Source: an uncultured Oscillospiraceae bacterium
GTDB taxonomy: Bacteria; Bacillota_A; Clostridia; Oscillospirales; Oscillospiraceae
Length of the DNA: 11,187 bases
Assembly (NCBI GenBank): GCA_934589325.1
Contig: CAKTNU010000034.1
Location: forward strand, 1 to 11,187
Direction: 5' to 3'
The translations under genes and the position numbers were made by a program. Shown one piece after another: positions 1 to 6,849 of this stretch. Each line of letters opens with the position of its first letter. Position 1 is the first letter of the stretch. The notes beneath the pieces are model-generated. The model ran no database searches, was not told the origin of the DNA, and saw nothing but the letters and a program-made list of their open reading frames with translations.

Positions 1-44
1 ACGATGAACGTGGATATCACTGCGGGAAATCTTGTTTTTTGCAA
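1..44 (-). CDS. Partial gene at left edge, hydrophobic N-terminus, TTG start
   Basis: After the hypA stop, the minus strand shows a good ribosome binding site, GGAAGGAGAGG (plus positions 52-62), and then a TTG codon at 44-42. The frame stays open to the window edge and reads MQKTRFPAVISTFIV, a short basic start followed by a hydrophobic stretch, as in the first transmembrane segment of a small membrane protein. It is the next gene of the hydrogenase operon, 27 nt after hypA. A membrane subunit fits the context, for example an MrpE/MbhA-like antiporter subunit or another membrane-arm subunit, but this is a guess from 14 codons. It does not look like the start of HypB or of a ferredoxin-like NuoI. 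A different in-frame start beyond the edge cannot be excluded. Confidence 0.5.
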   Translation of the reverse strand, partial: MQKTRFPAVISTFI

Positions 45-71
45 GAGGAAACCTCTCCTTCCTGTGTTTTA

Positions 72-413
72 TTACTCCACTTTCAAACTTTCGACAAAGA
101 ACTCTCGCCCGGCGGTCATTTTTATAGCCGTGCTGTGACATTCGGGACAGCAGGCGTTTTTCCTGTCCGCCTCGCCCTCGTAGCCGCAGTCAAGGCACCT
201 GAACCGCGCCGGTACCGGCTCTATCACAAGCTCAGCACGTTCGGCAGCGGAGCCCGCCGCCGCTATCGGGAAGAACTCCCGCAGACATTCCGGGACGATG
301 CCCGAATATTCGCCTACGCGCAGAGTTATCTCAAGCACGTTCTTGAAGCCGCTCTTTCTGGCCTCGGAGTTGACTATGTCGATAATTCCCTTTGTTATTG
401 CCAGCTCGTGCAT
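72..413 (-). CDS. hypA: Hydrogenase nickel-insertion chaperone HypA
   Basis: HypA binds Ni(II) and delivers it to the apo large subunit of [NiFe] hydrogenase in the cytoplasm, usually together with the GTPase HypB. The 113-residue protein starts with MHELAI, whose N-terminal Met-His-Glu supplies the nickel site. It has the structural zinc site as two CxxC pairs, C73/C76 and C89/C92. Length is normal for the family (about 110-120). The ATG lies one nucleotide after the TAA of the large-subunit gene, with no visible Shine-Dalgarno sequence, so translation is probably coupled by reinitiation. This places the nickel chaperone directly behind its client subunit. No hypB is present in the window. 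Identification is secure. Confidence 0.97.
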   Translation of the reverse strand: MHELAITKGIIDIVNSEARKSGFKNVLEITLRVGEYSGIVPECLREFFPIAAAGSAAERAELVIEPVPARFRCLDCGYEGEADRKNACCPECHSTAIKMTAGREFFVESLKVE

Positions 414-414
414 A

Positions 415-1497
415 TTATCTGTCGAGACAGCTGAAGCACGGGTCTATGCTGGCGATGATCAGTCCGGCGTCCGCCACGGTGTTGCCGCGGAGCATATGCG
501 GCACGGTCGGGGTATTCTTATAGGACGGGACGTGTATGCTGACACGGTGATTATTGAAGCCGCCGCTGCCGACGACCATATGGCTCAGCTGGCCACGCGG
601 CGCCTCGTGCCTTGCGACCGACTGCCCCTCTTGGATCTTCACCAGCTTGCTGCCGAGGTTTATCGGCGTGTCGGGCAGGTTTTCAAGCGCCTGACGGATT
701 ATCTTGATGCTCTCATAGCACTCAAGCGCACGCACGACGACTCTTGCAAATACGTCGCCGCTGTCGACCACGGGGACATCAAAGTCGAAGTCCTCATAGG
801 ACGAGTACGGAGCATCCTTGCGGACGTCTATCTTCACTCCGGAAGCTCTGGCGTGGGGACCGACGGCGCCCATGCGCAGCGCATCCTCGCGTGTCAGCAC
901 ACCGACGCCCTTGGTACGCATGGCGATCGTCTTATCGGTCAGTGCGATCTCGGTTATCCTGTCAAGCGGAGCCTTGAGCTTGTCACAGGTGTCAAGCAGC
1001 TCGCGGCGCAGCTCATCGCTTATATCGCGTCTCGCGCCGCCGATTGTGACCATAGCATAGTTGACGCGGTTGCCCGTCATCTTTTCCAGCAGATCCATAA
1101 CGAGCTCGCGCTCATCCCAGATGTGCATGAACATACTGTCATGCCCGATGATGTGACAGGCAATGCCGAGCCACAGGAAGTGCGAATGGAGACGCTCCAG
1201 CTCGGCGGTTATCACGCGGATATACTGGCCGCGCTTCGGCACCTCGATACCGTTGATGCTCTCAACGCACATCGCATAGGTAAAGGCATGGGAATGGGAA
1301 CAGATACCGCAGACGCGCTCGACCAGAACGAGAGTCTGTATCGCGTTGCGCTCAGTCGCAAGCTTCTCGATGCCGCGGTGATTGTAGCCGACAAACACCT
1401 CCGCATCGCGGATGATCTCTCCATCGGTGTAAAGCTTCGCGTGTATCGGTTCCTCGAGCGCCGGATGGTAGGGGCCTATGGGGACTATATAGCTCAT
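415..1497 (-). CDS. Group 4 [NiFe] hydrogenase large subunit (EchE/MbhL/NuoD-like)
   Basis: This is the catalytic subunit holding the Ni-Fe(CN)2CO site of a complex-I-related, probably membrane-bound, energy-converting hydrogenase that would couple ferredoxin and protons/H2 to ion pumping. The N-terminal motif RVCGICSHSH gives ligands C63 and C66, and the C-terminal DPCFSC gives C354 and C357. EAPRG at 298-302 is the conserved active-site loop region. Both cysteine pairs separate it from true NuoD of complex I, which lacks them. The 360 residues match EchE/CooH size. The protein ends with R360 three residues after C357, so there is no C-terminal extension to cleave. The ATG overlaps the upstream TGA (ATGA) and has a strong AAGGAGG 7 nt upstream. 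I cannot assign Ech or Mbh/Mrp type without the missing subunits. Confidence 0.95.
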   Translation of the reverse strand: MSYIVPIGPYHPALEEPIHAKLYTDGEIIRDAEVFVGYNHRGIEKLATERNAIQTLVLVERVCGICSHSHAFTYAMCVESINGIEVPKRGQYIRVITAELERLHSHFLWLGIACHIIGHDSMFMHIWDERELVMDLLEKMTGNRVNYAMVTIGGARRDISDELRRELLDTCDKLKAPLDRITEIALTDKTIAMRTKGVGVLTREDALRMGAVGPHARASGVKIDVRKDAPYSSYEDFDFDVPVVDSGDVFARVVVRALECYESIKIIRQALENLPDTPINLGSKLVKIQEGQSVARHEAPRGQLSHMVVGSGGFNNHRVSIHVPSYKNTPTVPHMLRGNTVADAGLIIASIDPCFSCLDR

Positions 1498-1892
1498 TGC
1501 TGCGCCTCCTTCAGATTCTTATCGACCAGTTCCTCGAGCGGCATGACAAGTATCTGGCCCTTGCCCTGCGTTTCGAGCATATCCTCCGGCAGGAACAGAC
1601 GCTTCGATACATCCAGCCCTTCAAACTCGATGCCCATCAGCTCATTGAGCTCCCGCTCCGGCCACGAGGCCGCAGTATCGTAGATACCGGAAATGGTAGG
1701 CACCTTCATCTCCCCCACGACGTGATAGGACTCTACCGCGGGATCCACGGCATAGTCGTAGGAGATGTCGGCCTCGCCGTCCTTGTTGAAGAACGCATGT
1801 ATCATCACAAGGTAACGGCCTTCCTTCCGCATCCGCTCTGCAATGGGTACTATCTCGTCCTTGCCGATAGTGATTTTTTTGTACTCCTGCAT
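1494..1892 (-). CDS. NuoC/EchD-like hydrogenase subunit (30-kDa subunit family)
   Basis: A 132-residue protein of the NuoC family, the small hydrophilic subunit that packs against the NuoD-like large subunit in complex I and in group 4 hydrogenases (EchD, MbhK). The family signature is visible around residues 75-105: SWPERELNELMGIEFEG followed by KRLFLPED, matching the usual pattern of E-x-E-x-x-D/E-hydrophobic-G-I-x-F and then RL-x-x-P/D-E. It is short compared with complex I NuoC (about 170-200) but normal for EchD. The start has AGAGGTGA 5 nt upstream. It overlaps the large-subunit gene by 4 nt, so the two are translationally coupled. A 59-nt AT-rich gap separates it from hypE upstream, the largest gap in the operon. 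Confidence 0.9.
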   Translation of the reverse strand: MQEYKKITIGKDEIVPIAERMRKEGRYLVMIHAFFNKDGEADISYDYAVDPAVESYHVVGEMKVPTISGIYDTAASWPERELNELMGIEFEGLDVSKRLFLPEDMLETQGKGQILVMPLEELVDKNLKEAQQ

Positions 1893-1914
1893 TCAATTCA
1901 CCTCTCGTTTAGCG

Positions 1915-1944
1915 CTTATATAAAAATATTTTTCAATTTTTCAT
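1915..1944 (-). promoter_or_regulatory. Possible weak internal promoter before the hydrogenase structural genes
   Basis: In the 59-nt gap between hypE and the NuoC-like gene the minus strand reads ATGAAA (1944-1939), 18 nt, then TATAAG (1920-1915). The -10 matches 5 of 6 positions and the -35 only 4 of 6. The spacer holds a perfect 12-nt AT palindrome, AAAAATATTTTT (1922-1933). This could give the structural genes extra expression over the maturation genes. AT-rich gaps throw up such matches by chance, so confidence is low. Confidence 0.3.
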
Positions 1945-1951
1945 TGACTTG

Positions 1952-2947
1952 TCAGCAGATCCTCGGCAGCTGAGCGCCGGTAAGCTTCTGCATTATGCGG
2001 CTGCCGCCGAACTGCGTGTGCATGACGACCTTGCCCGGGTACTTCTCACTTACCTCGCCGATCATCTCCGCATCGCGGCCGTATTCGTGACTGCGCATAG
2101 CCGCAAGGACGCGCTCGGCATCCTCCGGCGCGGCTACGGCAAGGAGCTTGCCCTCATTCGCGCAGTACATCGGGTCGAGTCCCAGCATATCGCAGGCCGC
2201 GCCAACTTCGCCGCGCACCGGTATCCGGTCCTCCCAAAGCTCTATACCGAGCTCCGTGCCCTCTATAAATTCGTTGAGCGTCGTCGCGGCACCGCCGCGG
2301 GTCGGATCGCGCAGGACGCGCACTGCGCCGCTTTCAAGTATCGCTTCGCACAGTCCGTTGAGCGGCGCACAGTCGGACCTTATGCCGCTCTGCATCATCC
2401 CGCTCCGCGCCAGCATCACCGCCGTGCCGTGGTCGCCCACGGTGCCGGAAACAATGACCTTGTCGCCCGGACGTATCGCCCTTGGGCTCAGACCCGGATA
2501 CCGCAGGAAGCCTATACCCGCAGTGTTTATATATATCTTGTCGCCCCGGCCTCGCTCGACGACCTTGGTATCCCCCGTCACGACCTGCACGCCGGCCTCT
2601 GCCCCGGCCTCGCGTATCGCCTCAACGACACGCTTCAGATCCTCCGTTGGGAAGCCCTCTTCGATGATGAAAGCGCAGCTCAGATATTTCGGCTCGCCGC
2701 CGCACATCGCGATATCGTTCACCGTACCGCATACGGCCAGCTTGCCGATGCTGCCGCCGGGGAAGAATATCGGATCAACAACGAAGCTGTCGGTCGAAAA
2801 TACGAGCCTATCCGCGCCCGGTATCACCGCGCCGTCGCCAAGCTCACTCAGCACGGGGTTATCCAGCGCCGGTACTATCATGCTCTCTATCAGGCGGGAG
2901 GTCTTTTTCCCGCCGCTGCCGTAGTCAAGGGTTATTATCTCGTCCAT
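1952..2947 (-). CDS. hypE: Hydrogenase maturation protein HypE (carbamoyl dehydratase)
   Basis: HypE takes a carbamoyl group from HypF onto its C-terminal cysteine and dehydrates it with ATP to a thiocyanate, the source of the CN ligands of the active-site iron. The 331-residue protein ends in PRIC, the obligatory terminal motif, with C331 as the carrier residue. It shows the PurM/AIR-synthase-like fold signatures DYGSGGK (8-14), ELGDGAVIP (35-43), STDSFVV (51-57), VTGDTKVVE and DPTRGG. Length is typical. The start has GGAG 7 nt upstream and lies 26 nt after the hypD stop, on the same transcript. Confidence 0.97.
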   Translation of the reverse strand: MDEIITLDYGSGGKKTSRLIESMIVPALDNPVLSELGDGAVIPGADRLVFSTDSFVVDPIFFPGGSIGKLAVCGTVNDIAMCGGEPKYLSCAFIIEEGFPTEDLKRVVEAIREAGAEAGVQVVTGDTKVVERGRGDKIYINTAGIGFLRYPGLSPRAIRPGDKVIVSGTVGDHGTAVMLARSGMMQSGIRSDCAPLNGLCEAILESGAVRVLRDPTRGGAATTLNEFIEGTELGIELWEDRIPVRGEVGAACDMLGLDPMYCANEGKLLAVAAPEDAERVLAAMRSHEYGRDAEMIGEVSEKYPGKVVMHTQFGGSRIMQKLTGAQLPRIC

Positions 2948-2973
2948 ACCGTTTCTCCATGGCGTCCTTCACG

Positions 2974-4047
2974 CTAAACGCCCTGATATTTATACGCCGC
3001 CGCGCATGCGCCCTCGGAAGACACCATGCACGGGCCGACCGGGTCCTCCGGTGTGCAGCGCCGGCCGAACATCGGGCAGTCATGCGGAGTTATCCTCCCG
3101 CATATCACATCCCCGCAGCGGCAGAGGCTCGGTCTTTCTTCTCCGCAGCTCACGGCAAATTTTTTCTCCGCATCGAAGTCCGCCAGCTCCTCACGCAGCG
3201 CAAGCCCGCTTGCATCTATCGCGCCGAGCCCGCGCCATAGGTCACGCCTCGGCATGAAGCACTCATCTATCATCTTCTGCGCAAGCACATTCCCCTCCGG
3301 GGCAACGGCGCGCCTATATTCATTTTCGAGCCGCGGCTCACCGTCGGCTATCTGGCGCAGGAGCATATACACCGAAGCAAGAATATCCTCCGGCTCAAAC
3401 CCGCTTATCACCGCCGGCATACCGCAGTCATACGGCAAAAAGCTGAATCCGCGCTCTCCTATTATCGTCGCCACATGGCCGGGACACAGGAAGCCCTGAA
3501 TATTGAAGTCCTCCGTCTGCATCAGCGCCCGAAGCGCAGGCTCTACCGTTTTGAGCATCGACCAGACGGAAAAGTTCTTCACGCCCGCATCACGCGCCGT
3601 CAGGACTGCGGCGGCTGTGCCGGGTGCTGTCGTCTCAAAGCCGACTCCGAGAAATACGACCTCGCTCTCCGACTCTCTCTCCGCAATATCTATCGCGTCG
3701 ATGGGCGAATACACTATCTCGACCCGCGCCCCCAGCGCACGGCGGCGCTGCAGGCTGTCTCCGGGATAACTGCCCGGGACGCGGAGCATATCCCCGTAGC
3801 TCGCTATTATCACGTCCGGCCGCATCGCAAGCTCCAGCACCGCGTCGATGACCGCGGCAGGAGTTACGCACACGGGGCATCCCGGGCCTGAAAGCAGGCG
3901 GATGTTTCCCGGCAGCATACTGCGTATACCGGACTTGGCTATTGCCATTGTATGCGTGCCGCAGACCTCCATGATGCGGGTCTCTCCCAGCGGAAGCGCG
4001 GCGATTTTCTCAAGTACTCTTCTGACCTTGGCCTTATCGGAGGGCAT
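2974..4047 (-). CDS. hypD: Hydrogenase maturation iron-sulfur protein HypD
   Basis: HypD, with HypC, forms the scaffold on which the Fe(CN)2CO unit is built; it carries a [4Fe-4S] cluster and redox-active cysteines. From the chosen start the protein has 357 residues, normal for the family. Key motifs are EVCGTH with C29, GPGCPVC with C57 and C60, CPGHVATIIG near 188-197, and a cysteine-rich tail (C309, C311, C316, C324, C331, C340, C348) for the cluster. I chose the ATG at 4047 over an in-frame ATG at 4071 because GGGAGGAG lies 7 nt upstream of it, and the longer version would add eight unconserved residues. The gene overlaps the end of hypC by 14 nt, so translation is probably coupled, which suits proteins that work as a complex. 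Confidence 0.96.
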   Translation of the reverse strand: MPSDKAKVRRVLEKIAALPLGETRIMEVCGTHTMAIAKSGIRSMLPGNIRLLSGPGCPVCVTPAAVIDAVLELAMRPDVIIASYGDMLRVPGSYPGDSLQRRRALGARVEIVYSPIDAIDIAERESESEVVFLGVGFETTAPGTAAAVLTARDAGVKNFSVWSMLKTVEPALRALMQTEDFNIQGFLCPGHVATIIGERGFSFLPYDCGMPAVISGFEPEDILASVYMLLRQIADGEPRLENEYRRAVAPEGNVLAQKMIDECFMPRRDLWRGLGAIDASGLALREELADFDAEKKFAVSCGEERPSLCRCGDVICGRITPHDCPMFGRRCTPEDPVGPCMVSSEGACAAAYKYQGV

Positions 4048-4255
4048 TTTCAAGCTCCTCCCATGCGGCAAGATCGTCCAGCGCCTGTCCCTCAGGCAGA
4101 CGCTCTATCGCAAAGCCCGCGTGGACGATGACATAATCTCCGCGCTTCGGCTCCGGGATGAAATCCACGCGTATCTCACGGCTGACTCCCATGGCTTCGG
4201 CCACGGCGGTCTTTCCGTTCACCTCTGTTATTCTAAGCGGCACTGCCAAGCACAT
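4034..4255 (-). CDS. hypC: Hydrogenase maturation chaperone HypC
   Basis: HypC is the small iron-carrying chaperone that joins HypD for ligand assembly and then docks on the large subunit. The 73-residue protein begins MCLAVP, with the essential Cys2 after Met1 removal, and has the conserved histidine in VIVHAGFAI (H45). The frame is open for 38 codons further upstream, but that would run into hypF and bury the MC start. The ATG at 4255 has AAGGAG 9 nt upstream, overlapping the hypF stop. It sits 13 nt after hypF and overlaps hypD. A HypC/HybG/HupF-type paralogue is possible in principle, but the hypD neighbour supports HypC. Confidence 0.96.
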   Translation of the reverse strand: MCLAVPLRITEVNGKTAVAEAMGVSREIRVDFIPEPKRGDYVIVHAGFAIERLPEGQALDDLAAWEELENALR

Positions 4256-4268
4256 TCTGCATTTCTCC

Positions 4269-6512
4269 TTAAAGTCCGAGCCGATACTGCGCTGCCATGA
4301 GCTGACCGAGGGATATACCCTCGTCATTAGTCGAGACACGGCTGTGATGAAATACCCTGAAGCCCGCATCGCGCAGTCTCTCCGGCAGGCGGCGCATCAG
4401 ATACATGTTCTGAAAGGTCCCTCCCGAAAGCACGACGCTGTTTATCCCCGCTGCCTCCCGTGCGGCGGCGCACTGGCGGACGGCCATGTAAATAAGCGTA
4501 TTCATAAAGCCTGCGGCTATCGTCCCTGTATCGACACCTGCGTCCATATCCGAAACTATACCGCGTATCATCCCGCGCCAGTCAAAGCGCAGAGGCTCAC
4601 CGGCAAGTGTGTATAGGTAAATTTTATCGGCAGCCGCATCGTTCGCGGCGGCCTCGAGCAGCACCGCCCCCTGACCCTCGTATGAGCAGAGACGCTTTAT
4701 GCCGAGTATCGCGGCAACGCCGTCAAACAATCTTCCCATGCCGGAGGAAAGCGGGCAGTTCAGCCCCGCGTCCAGCATTGCGGCATAGGCCGGCGCATTT
4801 TTTATCCACGTAAATGCACCCACATCAAGCCCCGCATCTCTAAGAAGGGCAAAAGCGACTCTGTCGGTCTCCTTTGTCGCCCTGTCTCCTCCGATGAGCG
4901 GTATCTCCCTGATGCTGCCGCGGCGCTCAAAGCCCGAATAGTCTCCCGTGAGGCACTCTGCGCCCCAAGTCGTCCCATCGGTCCCATAGCCGGTGCCGTC
5001 CCAGATGAGGCCGATGACCGGCTCGTTTATCCCGTTGTCCGCCATGCATGCCGCCATATGCGCATGATGGTGCTGTACCCGTATCACCGGGATCCCGTCC
5101 TCCGCTCCGCGTCCGAACGCGTATGCGGTAGACATATAGTCCGGGTGCATATCGCAGGCGACGGCGCGTGGTACGATATCGAACAGCCGCTCAAAATGAC
5201 GTATCTGCCGCTCGTAATTTTCAAACGTCTCCATGTTTTTCAGGTCGCCTATATGCTGGCTCTGGAAAACATAGTCCTCTTTTGACAGGCAGAAGCTCGC
5301 CTTCTGCTCCGCGCCGCAGGCAAGTATCCGGCTCCTGCTGTCAGCCACCTTGACCGGAAACGGGACATAGCCGCGTGACCGGCGGGCCGGGTATTCTTTA
5401 CCGTCAAATACCCAGCACAGCGAATCGTCACAGCGGGTCTGTATATCACGGTCATGCAGCAGGAATCCGTCCGCAATACCATACAGCTTTTCTATAGCCT
5501 CGTCGTTTTTATACATGATGGGCGTGTCAGACAGGTTCGCGCTCGTCATGATGAGCATATCTATATCATCGCCGAACAGCAGATAATGCAGCGGCGTATA
5601 TGGCAGCATAATGCCGACATAGTTGTTTTCGCTTATATGCTCCATTCCCGGCTCCCGCTTTTCAAGCAGGACTATCGGCCGCCGGAAGCCGTTTAAGATC
5701 TTTTCCTCGTCCGCAGAGACGCGGCATATTTTTTTTGCCGTGTCAACATCGCGGCACATTATCGCAAAGGGCTTTTCGTCGCGCTGCTTGCGGTGACGCA
5801 GCGTCATGGCGACCTCAGGCTCCGCGCATGAGCAGGCCAGATGCATGCCGCCTAGTCCCTTGACTGCGATTATCTTCCCGCTCTTCACATACTGCCGTGC
5901 AAGCTCTATCGCATCTCCGTCGAGCCGTCTCCCCTCTGCGTCGAGAAAGAACACCTGCGGCCCGCACACGGGGCAGCAGTCGGGCTGAGCATGATAGCGC
6001 CTGTCCTCGATATCGTGATATTCCCTGTCGCAGTCCGGACACATCGGGAATTCGCTCATCGAGGTCTTGCAGCGGTCATACGGCACATCCTTTATAATGG
6101 TGAAGCGCGGGCCGCAGTTGGTACAGTTTATGAATGGGTATCTGTATCTACGGTCATTCCTGTCGCACAGTTCACGGAGGCAGTCGTCGCAAATACAGAT
6201 ATCCGGGGATATCAGCGTATTTCTGAACTCCTCTGTCTTGCTCTGCAGGATTTTGAAATCCGGATAGTTTTTCAGCTCCTGAGTGTACTCTGCCTCTATG
6301 CTTTCAATGACTGCAAGCTTCGGCGTACGCCGCGGCAATGCGGCGGTAAAGCGCTCCAGCGTCTCACGCTCGCCCTCAAGCTCCAGTTCCACGCCGGACG
6401 AGGTATTCTTTATAAAGCCGCGCAGCCCGTACTCCTCGACCAGCTTATGTATAAATGGGCGAAAGCCTACGCCCTGCACGATGCCGTGTATTTTCAGCAG
6501 TTCTCTCTCCAC
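4269..6512 (-). CDS. hypF: Carbamoyltransferase HypF
   Basis: HypF converts carbamoyl phosphate and ATP to carbamoyl adenylate and transfers the carbamoyl group to the HypE C-terminal cysteine, the first step in making the CN ligands. Domains in order over 747 residues are: acylphosphatase-like (1 to about 90; GIVQGVGFRPF with R18, and N36); two zinc-finger-like units (about 106-185; CDDC, NCTNCGPRF, CPDC, CCPVCGP); YrdC/Sua5-like (about 200-385; KGLGGMHLAC, KQRDEKPFAIM); and Kae1-like (about 400-740; QHHHAHMA, DGTGYGTDGTTWGAE, LSGGTFQN). Length is typical and the frame unbroken. Translation starts at GTG with GGGAG 7 nt upstream. It is the first gene of the operon, behind two candidate promoters. 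Confidence 0.97.
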   Translation of the reverse strand: MERELLKIHGIVQGVGFRPFIHKLVEEYGLRGFIKNTSSGVELELEGERETLERFTAALPRRTPKLAVIESIEAEYTQELKNYPDFKILQSKTEEFRNTLISPDICICDDCLRELCDRNDRRYRYPFINCTNCGPRFTIIKDVPYDRCKTSMSEFPMCPDCDREYHDIEDRRYHAQPDCCPVCGPQVFFLDAEGRRLDGDAIELARQYVKSGKIIAVKGLGGMHLACSCAEPEVAMTLRHRKQRDEKPFAIMCRDVDTAKKICRVSADEEKILNGFRRPIVLLEKREPGMEHISENNYVGIMLPYTPLHYLLFGDDIDMLIMTSANLSDTPIMYKNDEAIEKLYGIADGFLLHDRDIQTRCDDSLCWVFDGKEYPARRSRGYVPFPVKVADSRSRILACGAEQKASFCLSKEDYVFQSQHIGDLKNMETFENYERQIRHFERLFDIVPRAVACDMHPDYMSTAYAFGRGAEDGIPVIRVQHHHAHMAACMADNGINEPVIGLIWDGTGYGTDGTTWGAECLTGDYSGFERRGSIREIPLIGGDRATKETDRVAFALLRDAGLDVGAFTWIKNAPAYAAMLDAGLNCPLSSGMGRLFDGVAAILGIKRLCSYEGQGAVLLEAAANDAAADKIYLYTLAGEPLRFDWRGMIRGIVSDMDAGVDTGTIAAGFMNTLIYMAVRQCAAAREAAGINSVVLSGGTFQNMYLMRRLPERLRDAGFRVFHHSRVSTNDEGISLGQLMAAQYRLGL

Positions 6513-6555
6513 GCTGGTTCTCCCGGATATTCATTATTGTTAAATATTAATCAAT

Positions 6556-6584
6556 ATTATAAGTGCAAAATAACTATAATGCAA
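6556..6584 (-). promoter_or_regulatory. Proximal promoter of the hypF operon
   Basis: The minus strand reads TTGCAT (6584-6579), a 17-nt spacer, then a consensus TATAAT (6561-6556). Transcription would begin near 6549, about 37 nt before the hypF GTG, leaving room for its ribosome binding site. It is the best match in the gap. TTTGCAC occurs once upstream and once inside the spacer, which could be a regulator site, but I name no factor. Confidence 0.65.
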
Positions 6585-6672
6585 GAATTTTTTGTGCAAA
6601 TCAGCGAATTGCGCTTTTTTTCACATTGTTTTTACGCCGTTCAGCGGTCATTTTGTCTATAGTGTATAACCA

Positions 6673-6701
6673 AGTATATATCTTTATCACTTACTTAGCA
6701 A
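6673..6701 (-). promoter_or_regulatory. Possible distal promoter of the hypF operon
   Basis: The minus strand reads TTGCTA (6701-6696), 17 nt, then TATACT (6678-6673). The -35 box lies inside a TTACTT-N8-AAGTAA inverted repeat, so binding of a dimeric regulator there could block it. The gap is very AT-rich, so this is less certain than the proximal promoter. Confidence 0.45.
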
Positions 6702-6710
6702 GGAAAGTAA
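6691..6710. repeat. Inverted repeat TTACTT-N8-AAGTAA over the distal -35 box
   Basis: A perfect 6-bp dyad with an 8-nt centre, covering the -35 box of the distal hypF promoter candidate. On the plus strand it is followed by seven T residues, like a weak terminator, but no plus-strand gene lies upstream, so an operator role is more likely if it has any role. Confidence 0.35.
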
Positions 6711-6793
6711 TTTTTTTGACACAGAATTTTGCGCATTTCGTCACTCCAGCGTTTTTGTACGGACATAAACCGCTCCGCTCATTATATGACCCG

Positions 6794-6828
6794 ACGAAAA
6801 ATGACCGCCCGGAGCCGAGCGGTCATTT
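6794..6828 (-). terminator. Rho-independent terminator of the transporter gene
   Basis: A perfect 10-bp stem, AAATGACCGC (6799-6808) with GCGGTCATTT (6819-6828), and a 10-nt loop. Read on the minus strand it begins about 20 nt after the transporter stop, and the 3' arm runs into five T residues (...GGTCATTTTTCG). It separates the transporter transcript from the hydrogenase operon. It is weak in the other direction. Confidence 0.85.
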
Positions 6829-6849
6829 ATAAAGAACTAATCGACTATA

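Larger units (their letters stand above)
6513..6849. other. 337-nt intergenic region between the transporter gene and hypF
   Basis: No protein-coding gene is convincing here on either strand. The right end holds the transporter's terminator (6794-6828). The rest is AT-rich and carries two sigma-A-like promoters reading into hypF, a TTACTT/AAGTAA dyad at 6691-6710, and two copies of TTTGCAC on the minus strand (6600-6594 and 6569-6563) flanking the -35 box of the proximal promoter. The proximal promoter would give a leader of about 37 nt, the distal one about 155 nt. Confidence 0.7.

Noticed and set aside
298..1683. Long open frame on the plus strand, antisense to the hydrogenase large subunit and NuoC-like gene
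   Set aside because: The minus-strand frames carry clear family motifs and ribosome binding sites; the antisense frame has no recognisable domain and arises from GC-rich codon use.
415..1892. Reading the NuoC/NuoD-like pair as part of respiratory complex I
   Set aside because: The NuoD-like protein has both nickel-binding CxxC pairs and sits inside a hyp maturation cluster, so it is a hydrogenase.
1949..2977. 342-codon open frame antisense to hypE
   Set aside because: It mirrors hypE almost end to end and has no family signature; HypE with its PRIC end is certain.
4048..4071. Upstream ATG at 4071 as hypD start
   Set aside because: The ATG at 4047 has GGGAGGAG at 7 nt and gives the usual HypD N-terminus; the longer form adds a stretch that includes this ribosome binding site.
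6689..6718. Plus-strand hairpin with T7 (TTACTT/AAGTAA) as a terminator
   Set aside because: The stem is only 6 bp and AT-rich, and no plus-strand gene lies upstream to be terminated.
6643..6828. 11-nt direct repeat AGCGGTCATTT at 6643-6653 and 6818-6828
   Set aside because: The second copy is one arm of the transporter terminator; the first has no matching arm or other structure, so it is most likely chance or a decayed duplicate.
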